From Craterostigma plantagineum (lineage: Eukaryota; Streptophyta; Magnoliopsida; Lamiales; Linderniaceae), in NCBI GenBank assembly GCA_027422505.1, contig JAPQWV010000479.1:413001-477000 (forward strand): DNA of 64,000 nucleotides. The letters run 5' to 3'. Both the position numbers and the translations under genes were made by a program. Each line of letters opens with the position of its first letter. Position 1 is the stretch's first letter. A model generated the notes under the pieces. The model did no database searches. It was given only the letters and a program-made list of their open reading frames with translations, and was not told the DNA's origin. Shown here in pieces: positions 16,986-27,200 of the stretch.

Positions 16986-17599
16986 CGACATCTAGATTCG
17001 ATTTACCATTATTTTTTCGAATTTGCACCCTAATTAGACAAGCAAATTCTACCCGTGCATCGTCAATATCATAATGAATCCAACATGACATGTCGAATCG
17101 GTTGGATTTGTCAATCGGATTTTTTTGTGCTCGATTCAGTGTAAGAAAAATGAGTTCGAAAAAAATTCTGTTGATAACGTTTTGCAGTAGCAAAGTAACA
17201 CAATGTTGCTGAAAAATAACGTACCTGTTTTGTATAGTAACACTATGCTGTAACTATATAACATATAATGAAGTAAAAGTAACGCTTCATATAAGACCAA
17301 AAATGCACGTCGTGACTTTCGCTGGAAAAAAAGAGCAAAGGGTATTTTTGGGTCCTTTACTCGATTTTTACAAAAAGTGGGTCTCTTAAACTTATTCATT
17401 TTCTGACAGGGTCTGACTGGTAAATGAAAACTTTATGAGGGCCTGAACTGAAATCTTCCCTAAAATAAAACGTATTCTTTTTTAACTTTGACTTTTGCAA
17501 AATAAATTGTAAGAAAAGAAAATTAACTTCCTAGTTCCTACGACCATATCGTACTCCAACTTTCAATTAGCATCCACTTGCCTTATTTTAATCTGATAT

Positions 17600-17868
17600 C
17601 TATTCTTCTATTCTATTATCTAAATTTATATAAAGGGTGTGTCCGACTATAAACTGGCACATTTGGTCTGTCACTTATTAGTAAATATTAATTACTTTAA
17701 CAAAATTTTTATATTACTTCTAAATTTTTTATTTGTTATACTTATATGCATTATTTTTGTTTATATAGTTAAAAATTATATTTTATATATTAAAATTACT
17801 AATAATGAATTATAGAAGTAACATAAATAATTGGAATCACACGCATAGAGTGTGCGAAAACGTACTAG
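17600..17868 (+). mobile_element. Small non-autonomous Helitron-like element
   Basis: The 3' end shows Helitron hallmarks: a short hairpin (CACAC-GCATAGA-GTGTG, about 17839-17855) followed about 10 bases later by CTAG, then T (17865-17869). The 5' side is AT-rich with TATATAAAGGGTGTG. A similar text in the opposite orientation is at 51546-51862. The 5' boundary is uncertain. Confidence 0.5.
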
Positions 17869-17889
17869 TTATTAATTATGGTTCCCCAC

Positions 17890-18130
17890 GGCATTTTCAA
17901 TTAAATAAACAAAAAACTAATAATCATTAGCAAAACAAACCGAAAACTAAAAACATTAATAAAATAAGAACTTTCGTACTCCTGGAGTACGAATTAGTGT
18001 AATCGTACTCCAAGAATACGAGTTACTACACGCTGGCGCGTGCGTCTAACGTGTAGTAACTCGTACTCCCAGAGTACGAGTTACTGTAATTCGTACTCCA
18101 GGAGTACGATTTAGATCCGGCTTTTAAACG
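17890..18130. repeat. Left TIR arm of the MULE
   Basis: The first 80 bases pair with the right arm. From about 17971 the arm consists of nested palindromes around the words CGTACTC and GAGTACG (about 17975, 18005, 18060, 18100), including a hairpin with the stem ACACG/CGTGT (about 18029-18053). The same block is kept in the small element at 42026-42434. Confidence 0.85.
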
Positions 18131-18660
18131 CACCCTAGCCGCGATAAAGGAGACGAGACGACGACGAAGACGATCCCGATGGCGACGACGAAGACGCTGC
18201 CCCCACGAGACCTGCTGCTCGCCGCCGCCGACGCCACCCTCACCGGCCGCCGCTGCCTCGCCGCCTCTGCCTTCACGCAGCCGTCCCGCTAAACCCCTCA
18301 CCTCCCGCCGCGACCTCCGCGCCACGCCACGCCCCGCCGTCCGCCGCCCTGCGCCGCTGCCCCGCCACCCGAACACGCTGCCCCGCCGCCCCGCCGTGAC
18401 CACCTGGGCCAGCCGCGACCCGTTACCCCCGCCCGTGCCCGCTGCCCCGTCACGACCCGCCGGCCCGCCCTGCCACGCCGCCGGCCACCCCGCCGCGACG
18501 CTGCCCCCCACTGCCCCACCGCCCCGTCGCTGCCCCACGCCCGCAGCCCCGCCACCCGTCGCTGCCCCGCGCCCGCAGCCCCGCTCCCCGTCGCTGCCCC
18601 GCGCCCGCAGCCCCGCCCCCCGTCGCTGCCCCGCGCCCCGTCTTTCCCCCGCCCAGACGA
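18130..18660 (+). other. GC-rich island inside the MULE
   Basis: About 500 bases that are extremely GC-rich, in strong contrast to the AT-rich surroundings. Near 18530-18645 a unit like GTCGCTGCCCCGCGCCCGCA is repeated head to tail. A small ORF (18179-18292, 37 aa, starting MATTKTLPPRDLLLAAADA) lies at its left end and could be the start of a captured host exon or chance. The longer ORFs on both strands are Pro/Ala/Gly/Arg-rich artefacts of the composition. Confidence 0.55.
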
Positions 18661-18779
18661 CGTCGTACGCGCGAGTAGTTTGGGTACACCGTTATGATTC
18701 GAAATTCGATTTTTTGTGTTAATTTCATCATATCAAATGCTTTTATTGATTGTCGATTTGTTTTTTTTTAAATGTAGAA

Positions 18780-20804
18780 TGGATTTGGATGCTTGTTACG
18801 GGCCTATTGATAGTTCGGTGTTGACGATGCAGTCAAATCACCGTAGTAGGGACTTATTGTTAGATGCGAGTGTGATAGATAGTACTATTAAATGTAGGTC
18901 GTTAGAAAATGTTGTGTGGGGTACTAGAGAAACACCGAATATCTTACACGGTCGCTTATTAGGAAAGTTGAACGTTATGGGTCTATACAGCGTCTACAGC
19001 TGTATGTCGCAGAGGGTTGACCCTCATTTGATTACAGCGTTGGTAGAGCGTTGGAGAAAGGAGACCCATACGTTTCATTTTTTATGTTGGGGAAGCGACT
19101 GTTACCTTACATGACGTAGGTATCTTGTGGGGGTTACCTATAGATGGTAGTTGTGTCTCTGGTGTATTACATACTAGGACGGTCACCCAGTGGATCGACG
19201 AGTGTGAGGAGTTGCTAGGTTTTAGATCGCCTGCGGAGAAAATTAGGGGGTCATCGCTTTCGATGAAGTCTTTATCGAGTTGGTTGTTGGACCATCCGAT
19301 AACGGATGATAGCGATGAGGAAGAGGTCGAACAATCAACACGTGGTTATGCGATGCTGCTATTCGGTGCCGTGATGTTCCCCGATTGCAGCGCCAGCACC
19401 GTTTCACTGACTTACCTTCAGCTGTTGGAGGAAATTGACGAGGTAAGCACATATCGTTGGGGCAGTGCGGTGCTGGGCATTCCTATACAGAGAGCTTTGT
19501 TCGGCATGCGAGCCGAAAAAGCTAAATATAGGCGGACCCCTACGGCTGTTGCAGGTAATTATATAGCAAACGTTATTATATTTTAATGGTATTAAACATT
19601 TACTTAGAACGGATGATTTGTTTTAGGCATGGGCATATGTGAGGATTTTGCCATTTCAGCCAGTACGGGGTGATATTCGTATCACGATGGAGCCCCATGT
19701 CGTCGACGGGATACTCTTACCGGGCCCGCCACATGCTGCGAGGTATTAGAAAAATTTCCGAAAGTTGGCAAATATTTTACATTCTTACTTTTAAATGGCG
19801 TGTAAATATTTGACAGGTGGAACTCATTCTTCAATTTTACTACGTCGACGAATTCGAACGTACGCACATTCCGCGAGTGCATTGATCGCATGCAGCCGCA
19901 TCAATTTGCGTGGACTCCATACAACATGGCCGACCCAGAGATTACCGCTCTTCCTCCAGCGTGCTTACCGATGGCTTGTTGATCGAGGTGTCCAGTGATA
20001 TTCTTCAATATCGTGGAGTTTCATTACCCCGAACGGGTGTTGCGACAGTTCGGAATAGTCCAAGGAATTCCCATTAATCCGCCGTATCGAGATATGAATC
20101 TTCATACGTACGAGCGTCGACAGCGGTCGGGGATGGATTGGAGACAACATCACGCAAGCTGGATTGGGTTGTGGGATGAACGAGAGGCACCGTCGTGAAT
20201 GGTCCTCCCGCGACTGCCTTCAGCTCGGTGGAGGACGGATATTACGGGTGGGACCATCGCATCACTCGACTCTACATATCTCCTCATGCGAGACAGATGT
20301 CACAGGGCTTTCAGATGGGGGATGCGGTGTTTATGTCGTCCATCGTAAGTTTAATTTATGTACTAATGTAGTGTGATCAATAGTCCAAATTATATAATTT
20401 ACTTTTCTATTTTTAGGAACGCGGGGTTCACGACAGTCTTCACTACGCGGAGACCGGCGAGCACGACCAGTCCATCAGTTTACTGCGGCAGATGGACAAC
20501 ATGTTTATCTCGCGACGCCGAACTCGACGGAGCATTGGGACATCGAACGCACACGAGCAAGGTACATCTCACGCACACGAGGTTGGGACATCTCACGCAC
20601 ACGAGGTCGGGACATCTCACGCACACGAGGTTGGGACATCTCACGCACACGAGCAAGGTACATCTCATGCACACGAGTATGGAACATGGGACGCACACGA
20701 GGTCGGGACATCTCAGGTACCGCCGTCATGTGCGAGAGTCCACTGCTCGACCCGTACTTTTTGGAACCAAGGCTTCGCCAGTTCATTAATTTGCGCAATC
20801 TGAG
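18780..20804 (+). pseudogene. Plant mobile domain (PMD/MAIN-like) gene, decayed
   Basis: The translation carries the plant mobile domain (PF10536-type) known from MAIN and MAIL1 and from many plant TEs: HGRLLGKLNVMGLYSV, HDVGILWGLPIDGSCVSG, CEELLGFRSPAEKIRGSSLS, RGYAMLLFGAVMFPDCS, and YPERVLRQFGIVQGIP. Probable exons are 18780-19552, 19627-19741, 19817-20344 and 20418-20804. The frame is broken near 19082-19100 (T6 and G4 runs), by an in-frame TGA at 19980-19982, and again near 20195. The last exon encodes seven octapeptide repeats. It converges on the transposase gene within the same MULE, so it was probably carried by the transposon rather than being a host locus. MAIN-type proteins act in the nucleus in silencing and meristem maintenance; this copy is unlikely to be functional as it stands. 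Confidence 0.85.
20537..20704 (+). repeat. 24-bp minisatellite encoding GTSHAHEV octapeptides
   Basis: Seven full 24-bp units start at 20537, 20561, 20585, 20609, 20633, 20657 and 20681, plus a partial eighth. The unit reads GGGACATCTCACGCACACGA then GGTT, GGTC, GCAA or GTAT. In the PMD frame it gives GTSHAHEV/Q/Y. Because 24 is divisible by 3, the frame is kept across all units. Confidence 0.93.
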
Positions 20805-20952
20805 TCATAATGCGATCGAATTTATCCAATGTTGCTGCAGTACCGGCTCTATGACATAGATCCTTCAATTGTTGATCCTTGAATTTTTGTAGAAGTTTGA
20901 CTTTACATGACGAAGACAGAAGCGATGGACTCCATTTGGTGGACGAAAGAAT

Positions 20953-22647
20953 TCAGTCGCCTCTACTGCTCCCGTAAGACCTGTACACGCCATATACGCC
21001 AAGTCGAGTCGTTGATATTAAAACAACACCAAGTAAATTACATAAATAAGATTTATTACCTTTGTGGCGATCAGAAATAAGGCAAACCGATTGATTCTCT
21101 AGAACAAATGTGTTCAAATTAGTAAGGAACCAAGTCCATGAGTGTGTACTTTCATTCGTGATGATGGCAAACGCGAGGGGAAAGACGTTTTGGTTGGCGT
21201 CCAGCGACGTAGCAATCAATAATTTGTGTTTATATTTGGAGTATAAATGCGTACCGTCGACACAAACAACCTTCCGACAATGTTTGAAGCCATCGATGCT
21301 GGGTTTAAAGGCCCAAAAGACATACCCGAGTATGAAATGTCCAGGTCTCCCTGTCTCCAGATTCATCCACCTCACGATTGTTCCTTGATTGTAATGCTGC
21401 AACGCCTTCATAAATGTTGGGAGTTGGTAACAGACTCTTCCCACGTACCGTAAACATTTTCCATAGCTCTTTTCAGACCATGCCATGCTTGAATATACGA
21501 GATATCGTAGCCATATCTATCCTTCACGAGTTGTTGGACATTCTTGGGTAGGAACTGCGGATCGATTCTCACGGTTCCAACCAACAAATCAGCAATAAAA
21601 TTTCGAGAGATATTACGGTGTGTGCTCGCCAGCTCAGTCATGTAGCAAGTGTGTGGTCCTTCAAATTTTGTAATAGACCAGTGACCTTTTTTGGCTTAAA
21701 GGATGCCCTCAGTCTCCAGGGACAGTCAGTCGTATGATCACATTGAACACTCCAACGTGTACTGCTGCTCTCGTTGACGTTGTACTCGCGTCTAGCAACC
21801 CTGATCGAAAAATCATCGACGGCACGTTGTAAATGTTTCTTAGTTTGAAAAATCATACCTCGACAAAACATAGGGTTTTCTCTATCGTAAAACTCCCCGT
21901 AACCACCGTAGTCGTCACCACCAGGAGGCGGCATTTGGTATGTTTGAAAAATGGGACGGGCTGAAACAGCGTAGGAGCAGCAGAGTCCAGCGGAGTGGTA
22001 TCATCTGCAGCATCGTCATCGTTGTTGTCGTCGTCGTCGTCGTCGTTGGGGTCGGGTAACTCGGACAGTGGATCCTCATCGTCCGCTTCTGAATCACTAA
22101 CATCGACGTCTTCCTCGGGTTCAGGCATGAAGTCTGGCACGGGTTCTGACGGGGATTCTGTTATGTTGAGTGGAACACCAAGCGTCGGCCTCTCCAGAGA
22201 AACATTACTGAACCCGGCCGTAACTGAGACTATGTCGGGAAAATCCGGACATGTATAACTCGAAGAACCAACTTCAAAATTTCGATGAGGCTCTTCGTTC
22301 AAATCGAAGTTTGAATTTTCAACTATTTCAACAAAAACCTCAACACAATTGTTCTCTGAGTCGGGATGTATGAAAAATTGTAGATCGTCGTCGTTGGTGA
22401 TTTGGAAAAGCTGATGAAAGTGACGGGAGTGTTGAAAGTATTCATTTTTGCCATGAACAATCAAGGAACAACGACTGCTATCAGCACCCGTAATCTCGAA
22501 CAACAACGACCTAAAGTCGGAAAAACTGATGTTGCGACGAATTCGCCTATACCCAACAGGACGGATACTATAATTGGTGGTAGAATCGGATGATTGAATT
22601 ACTTCGCCGCTGAAATATACTACGACTTGTACGCGACTCGACACCAT
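20953..22647 (-). pseudogene. MuDR-family MULE transposase, decayed and C-truncated
   Basis: Reading from 22647 leftward: an N-terminal PB1-like/acidic region (MVSSRVQVVVYFSGEVIQSS; Asp-rich stretch near 22030-22060), then the MuDR zinc-binding domain (GMIFQTKKHLQRAVDDFSI; CDHTTDCPWRLRA), a PHTCYMTELASTHRN region, and the DDE transposase core (KVVCVDGTHLYSKYKHKLLI; SLDANQNVFPLAFAIITNES; CLISDRHKG). Two catalytic-type Asp (VDGTHL, ISDRHKG) are present. The third acidic residue and the SWIM zinc finger are not found; the gene fades after about 21060 where the PMD 3' end begins. Frame breaks occur near 21955, at the T6 run 21687-21692, and near 21438. Too damaged to work; the family is certain. 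Confidence 0.9.
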
Positions 22648-22734
22648 TGTTTGAGTTTATTAAAAGAAATCGATGAGAGTGATAGTTAACCCTACGAAAG
22701 GGGGCTTTATATAGATATTTTAAATCGTAGCTTG

Positions 22735-23244
22735 GTGATACGAATTAAGTAACTCGTGACACGGAGGTACGATTTAAGGTAACTTGTACTCTGGAGTTAC
22801 GAGTTACGGCAATTATTGGAATAATTCACGTAACTCGTAACTCCAGACGAGTTATCGGAATTATTGCTCGACACTGCATGGCCATGCAAGTTGGTCGGGC
22901 CCGCCACGTAACTCGTACGCTGAAAGGACGAGTTACTCATTCGTATCTTCAGGGTACGAATTAGTTCGCCATATAAGCTGCCATGTCAACGGTCAGCTGG
23001 TCAATGTGGGCCCCACAGTAACTCGTACTCTGATAGTACGAGTTACTAACTCGCATCCTCAGGATACGATTTACTTGACCACGTCAGGTCAAACAGTCAG
23101 CGGCCTAATTTAATTCGTACTCTCAGGATACGAGTTAGTAACTCGTATTCTGAGAGTATGAAAGTCTTTATTTTATTAATACTTCTGTTTGGAGGTTTAT
23201 TTTGTTAATGATTATTTTTTTTCGTTTATTTAATTAAAAATGCC
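22735..23244. repeat. Right TIR arm of the MULE
   Basis: Repeated palindromic words around AACTCGTA and TACGAGTT, ending in TTAATTAAAAATGCC, the inverted copy of the left terminus. No coding sequence. Confidence 0.85.
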
Positions 23245-24246
23245 GTTCCCTACTGATTTAAAAATAAAAAATAAAAAAACCCATTTGATGTCGGTCTTAT
23301 TTGGTGGTGGTGTTGAGATAATATTTGTTGGGTTGGGTGGCAAAATCGATGTCAAATTGATTGATTACAAATTTTGTTATATTATATTTTATTATATTAT
23401 ATATTATAAGTGTGTATGGGGTATATGAACAGTAATTGTTCGTAATCTACTAAGCTATTAAGTAGGCTAATTATAGCTATTAACTGTTCTCAACACTTCC
23501 ATCAAGCTCCATGCATTAAATATTTTCGATTACGTGCACACACATAACACAGCTTCTAAAAAATATTTTTTAAATTAAAAGGAGAATTTTTTTTAGTCTT
23601 TCTCTCACACCTCAAACTAGACGCACTGTGTTTCTTGCTGAGGATTTGGTGCTTCTAACTCAACAAAAGGTATAAGATTTTCAGTAAGCATATTTCTACA
23701 TATCCATTTTTATGATTTCTGTTTGTTTCTCAATGCACCCACCCATTTCCTAAGTCAAGGAGAAAAAGGTTTCTAATTGCAGAATTTAATCGTCAGTTTC
23801 TGCGGCTACGGTGGCACAGCACAAGCATTAGGTCGGTTCTTCTGTTGTGAGGGTATGTGCGCCCGTTATTTTGTTGCTGAACATTGTTTTCCAAGTCATT
23901 CTTCAGTTGTATCATTTTTTTTTCATTTGGGTGCGACCAAGCATATTGTAGAGGTGTTCAGTCCACAATGAAATTAGGAAAATAGAGGATCAACGCCTTC
24001 AACACTGTTCGACTCTTGCATTGAAATCTTAAGTTGTCCCTTATGTCATTTATTATTCTTGGTATATATTATTATTATTCAATTTTATGGAGAAGTGGAT
24101 CAAGCTCAAGGTGAACCATATGGGAGACTTCACGTAACTTGTCATTTATGAAGCCGAATTTTTAATTTTACGGGCTGCTAATGTTACTATTATCGGTATA
24201 TTATTATTATTGGAAAATTCTTGTTGTTATTGGATTTTCTGAAGTA

Positions 24247-27200
24247 ATGGATCGAGCTGAAGTGAACCGTAGGAAGAGGCTTCGCTATTCATCTATGGAT
24301 CCTGAAAAGCGAAATCAATTTCTTTCGCGTCGCAGATTGAGATATTATAGAAGTAGATATGTAACACAAAATTTGGGCCCAAATGATTCAGAAAAAAGAT
24401 TCGAGGTTCGTCGTCAATTGCTTTGGTCTTCTATACCCAATAGTATGATATCGTGGCAAGGCAACTTCATCATCTCATGCAAGTCTCATTGAATGCAAAT
24501 CCCAACGGTGGCGAACCTCTGCAATTGCAAGCTCGGATATTGACTTTCGAAGAACATTGAAGAATTTCTTATTTCATTATATAGGGGGTGGTGGATAGTG
24601 ATCAGGTAGCTAATGGTAGCGATGATGTCTTTTATCAGTGTGAGCCCGCCGATGACGATGTCGATGATAACGCGAACGATGGTGCACTTTGATTTGGTTT
24701 ATCTTTGAAGTTCCTTTTCAGTGACATACGAAAAAGTCATTGTTCACATTAAAATGGCTAACGAACCTTTTCTCTTTTCTAGATTGTGTTGGACATCGTT
24801 CAACAACAATCTGCGTTAACTCCAAAAAGGACCATCGAAACATCTTAGAAGGTTAGTTTCTATTCGATCTTTTTAATTTGCATTTGAACATTAATATGCC
24901 TCCCCTTTTATACTTATATGTGATTTTTGCAGCTACCTCACCTTTCAGTTCCACGATTGAAAACCGTCGAACTCGACGTAGTCGAGCTAATGATCAATTT
25001 TTCAGACTTGATAATTTGTTGATGGAAGAGTGGATGTTGCCTTCTGCATTCCCTTGTTCCTATTGTTCCGTTCATCGCATTAAGTGGGAATCACCATCGT
25101 TCTGTTGTGGAAATGGTCAGATTTCGTTTGGTTAGCTATCAAATGCCCCCTAAGTTGCTTGATTTTTTTTTTGGGGAAGACACAAGATTCTATCGACTTC
25201 AAGAAGTGTTCAAGGACATACAACAATAATCTTGCGTTCACTTCCATTGGGATAAAAGCAGATCCAAACTCTTCGTGGGCGAATAAGGGAATTTATTCAT
25301 TGCGGATACAAGGTGTTGTTTATCACTATCTAAATGATCTAAACCCCGGTGAAGATTTGCATTCCAACTTAACTTTGTATTTCCATGAGTCTGAAGACGA
25401 AGTCTCACAGCGCACAAGGCGTTCGCCAAATTTAAAACCTCATATTCTTTCTTCGCTCATTGAAATCCTTAGAGGAAATCCATATTCTTTATTTTTTCGA
25501 GGCTTTGAGGGAAGCTTTGAAAATTGAAGAATGTTGTATTGTGTTGCGATCCAAACCAAGGTTAGATCAAAGAGTTTTCAATGTTCCAACTGTCGCACAA
25601 GTTGGAGCAATTTGGTCGGAATCCAGTGGTGCCGAACAATTGTCTCGTGATATTAGGATTTTGTTTCCTGAGGGCGTACTCACAAAGTACAATATTATTT
25701 TGGTTGTTATGATCCACTTCAATACCCACTTTGTTTCCACGTGGGGAACCCGGTTGGCATGCCGGCGTTGCTAAAATACAACCGAACTCTAGGGGGCAAA
25801 GTGATTGGGGCCGAAGTGTTGCTGCAAACTTACTGTTGGATCCCATGAGCAACGAGTCCGTTGAAGATCTTCTTTTACATGGAGAAGCAGGTAATTTTTT
25901 ATTTTTGACAACATGGCATGCTATTTTTTCTATCATGAGTTACTGTTTTCTTATTTTTCAATTTTCGTTTGCTTAATTTATTGTTTTCCTTTTCTTATTT
26001 AGTGCATGAGACCAACAAAATCGCAGTATGTGTGTTTCGATAAGAGAGTACTATTGTTATCGATTTCAACTTCATGACGGAGATAGATCGTGCTTCGTAA
26101 ATTCCGGACGCTTGGGCCAACAATATGCAATAGATATGTATGTCAAACTAGAATGTTCACGCCTTGATTACTATCGAAGTGAGCAACGGCAGCAAGATTT
26201 AAGGATTGAATCATTTCAAGGACTTGTGGATAGCTTGGCACGGGATGGTCAGGATGACCCTTCAAAGGTTGGGAGAAGAGTTATCTTACCTGCTTCTTTT
26301 ATCGGTGGTCCACGTGACATGAAATAGAGATATGTGAATGCAATGGCATTGGTTCAAAGATTTGGAAAACCCGATCTTTTTTTAACGATGACATGCAATC
26401 CTTCCTTGCCTGAAATTACGTCACGATTGAAGGATTTTGAAGATCCCCATGACAAACCAGATTTGATTGCTCGGGTTTTCAGAGCAAAAGTGGAGGAGCT
26501 CAAAATGATACAATCCGGAAAAAATTATTCGGCAAGGTCGCAGCTTATGTGTATGCTATTGAATATCAAAAGCGTGGCTTGCCGCACATACATTGGTTGT
26601 TAATTCTTAAAGAAGGCCACAAGATATGTTCTGCTCAAGATTATGATCGTGCTATTTGTGCTAAATTCCTTCTCAACAACAACATTCTTTTCTTCATTCG
26701 TATGTCGTTAATCATATGATGCATGGTCCATGCGGTGATCTCAATCAGTCAAATGTTTGCATGCGTGATGGCAAGTGCAAAAACCGTTATCCAAAACCCT
26801 TCTGTGATAGAACGGTTCATGGTTCGAATTCTTATCCTACATATAGGAGAAGGGATAACGGGGATTCAGTTCTTGTTCGAAGACATGTTCTTGACAACAT
26901 ATGAGTTGTTCCTTATAACCCTTTCATTCTTGCGAAGTATGATTGTCATGTTAATGTCGAAGTGTGTTCAGTTATTAAGTTGGTCAAATATTTATATAAA
27001 TATGTTTATAAGGGCCATGATAGGATTGCCTACACAGTTGTGGGACAAACGGACAACCATGATGAAATCCATCAGTTTCAAGCCGGTCGTTGGATTTCTG
27101 CTCCCGAGGCGTACTGGAGATTATATGATTTTAATATGTGCGAAATTTATCCACCTGTTGTCGTTCTACAGGTTCATTTACCTAATGAGCATTACATCAG

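Larger units (their letters stand above)
13461..17450. mobile_element. ~4-kb non-coding TIR element packed with tandem repeats
   Basis: The left end (13461-13489, TTCAGGCCCCAATAAAGTTCC) and the reverse complement of the right end (about 17421-17447, TTCAGGCCCTCATAAAGTTT) match over about 28 bases, giving inverted termini roughly 4 kb apart. Between them there is no credible coding sequence, only repeated AT-rich units and a telomere-like block. This fits a large non-autonomous DNA element. I could not find a clean target-site duplication, and the true ends may lie a few tens of bases further out. Confidence 0.6.
17890..23244. mobile_element. Mutator-like element (MULE), 5355 bp, complete ends
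   Basis: Both ends start GGCATTTT(T/C)AATTAAATAAAC and are followed by long AT-rich then palindromic arms, forming terminal inverted repeats of several hundred bases. Flanks are GTTCCCCAC (17881-17889) and GTTCCCTAC (23245-23253), a 9-bp target-site duplication with one mismatch, as expected for Mutator. Inside are two decayed genes facing each other: a MuDR-type transposase (-) and a plant-mobile-domain gene (+). The accumulated frame breaks suggest an old, immobile copy. Confidence 0.9.

Noticed and set aside
18026..18731. Long ORFs on both strands in the GC-rich island
   Set aside because: All frames stay open because GC-rich sequence lacks stop codons; the peptides are only Pro/Ala/Gly/Arg with no domain.
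20537..20704. CRISPR-like array
   Set aside because: Units are contiguous without unique spacers and the host is a plant; it is a coding minisatellite.
20480..20798. Minus-strand ORFs with VCVRCPNL or RVREMSQP repeats
   Set aside because: Shadows of the 24-bp minisatellite; only the plus-strand GTSHAHEV frame continues from a PMD exon.
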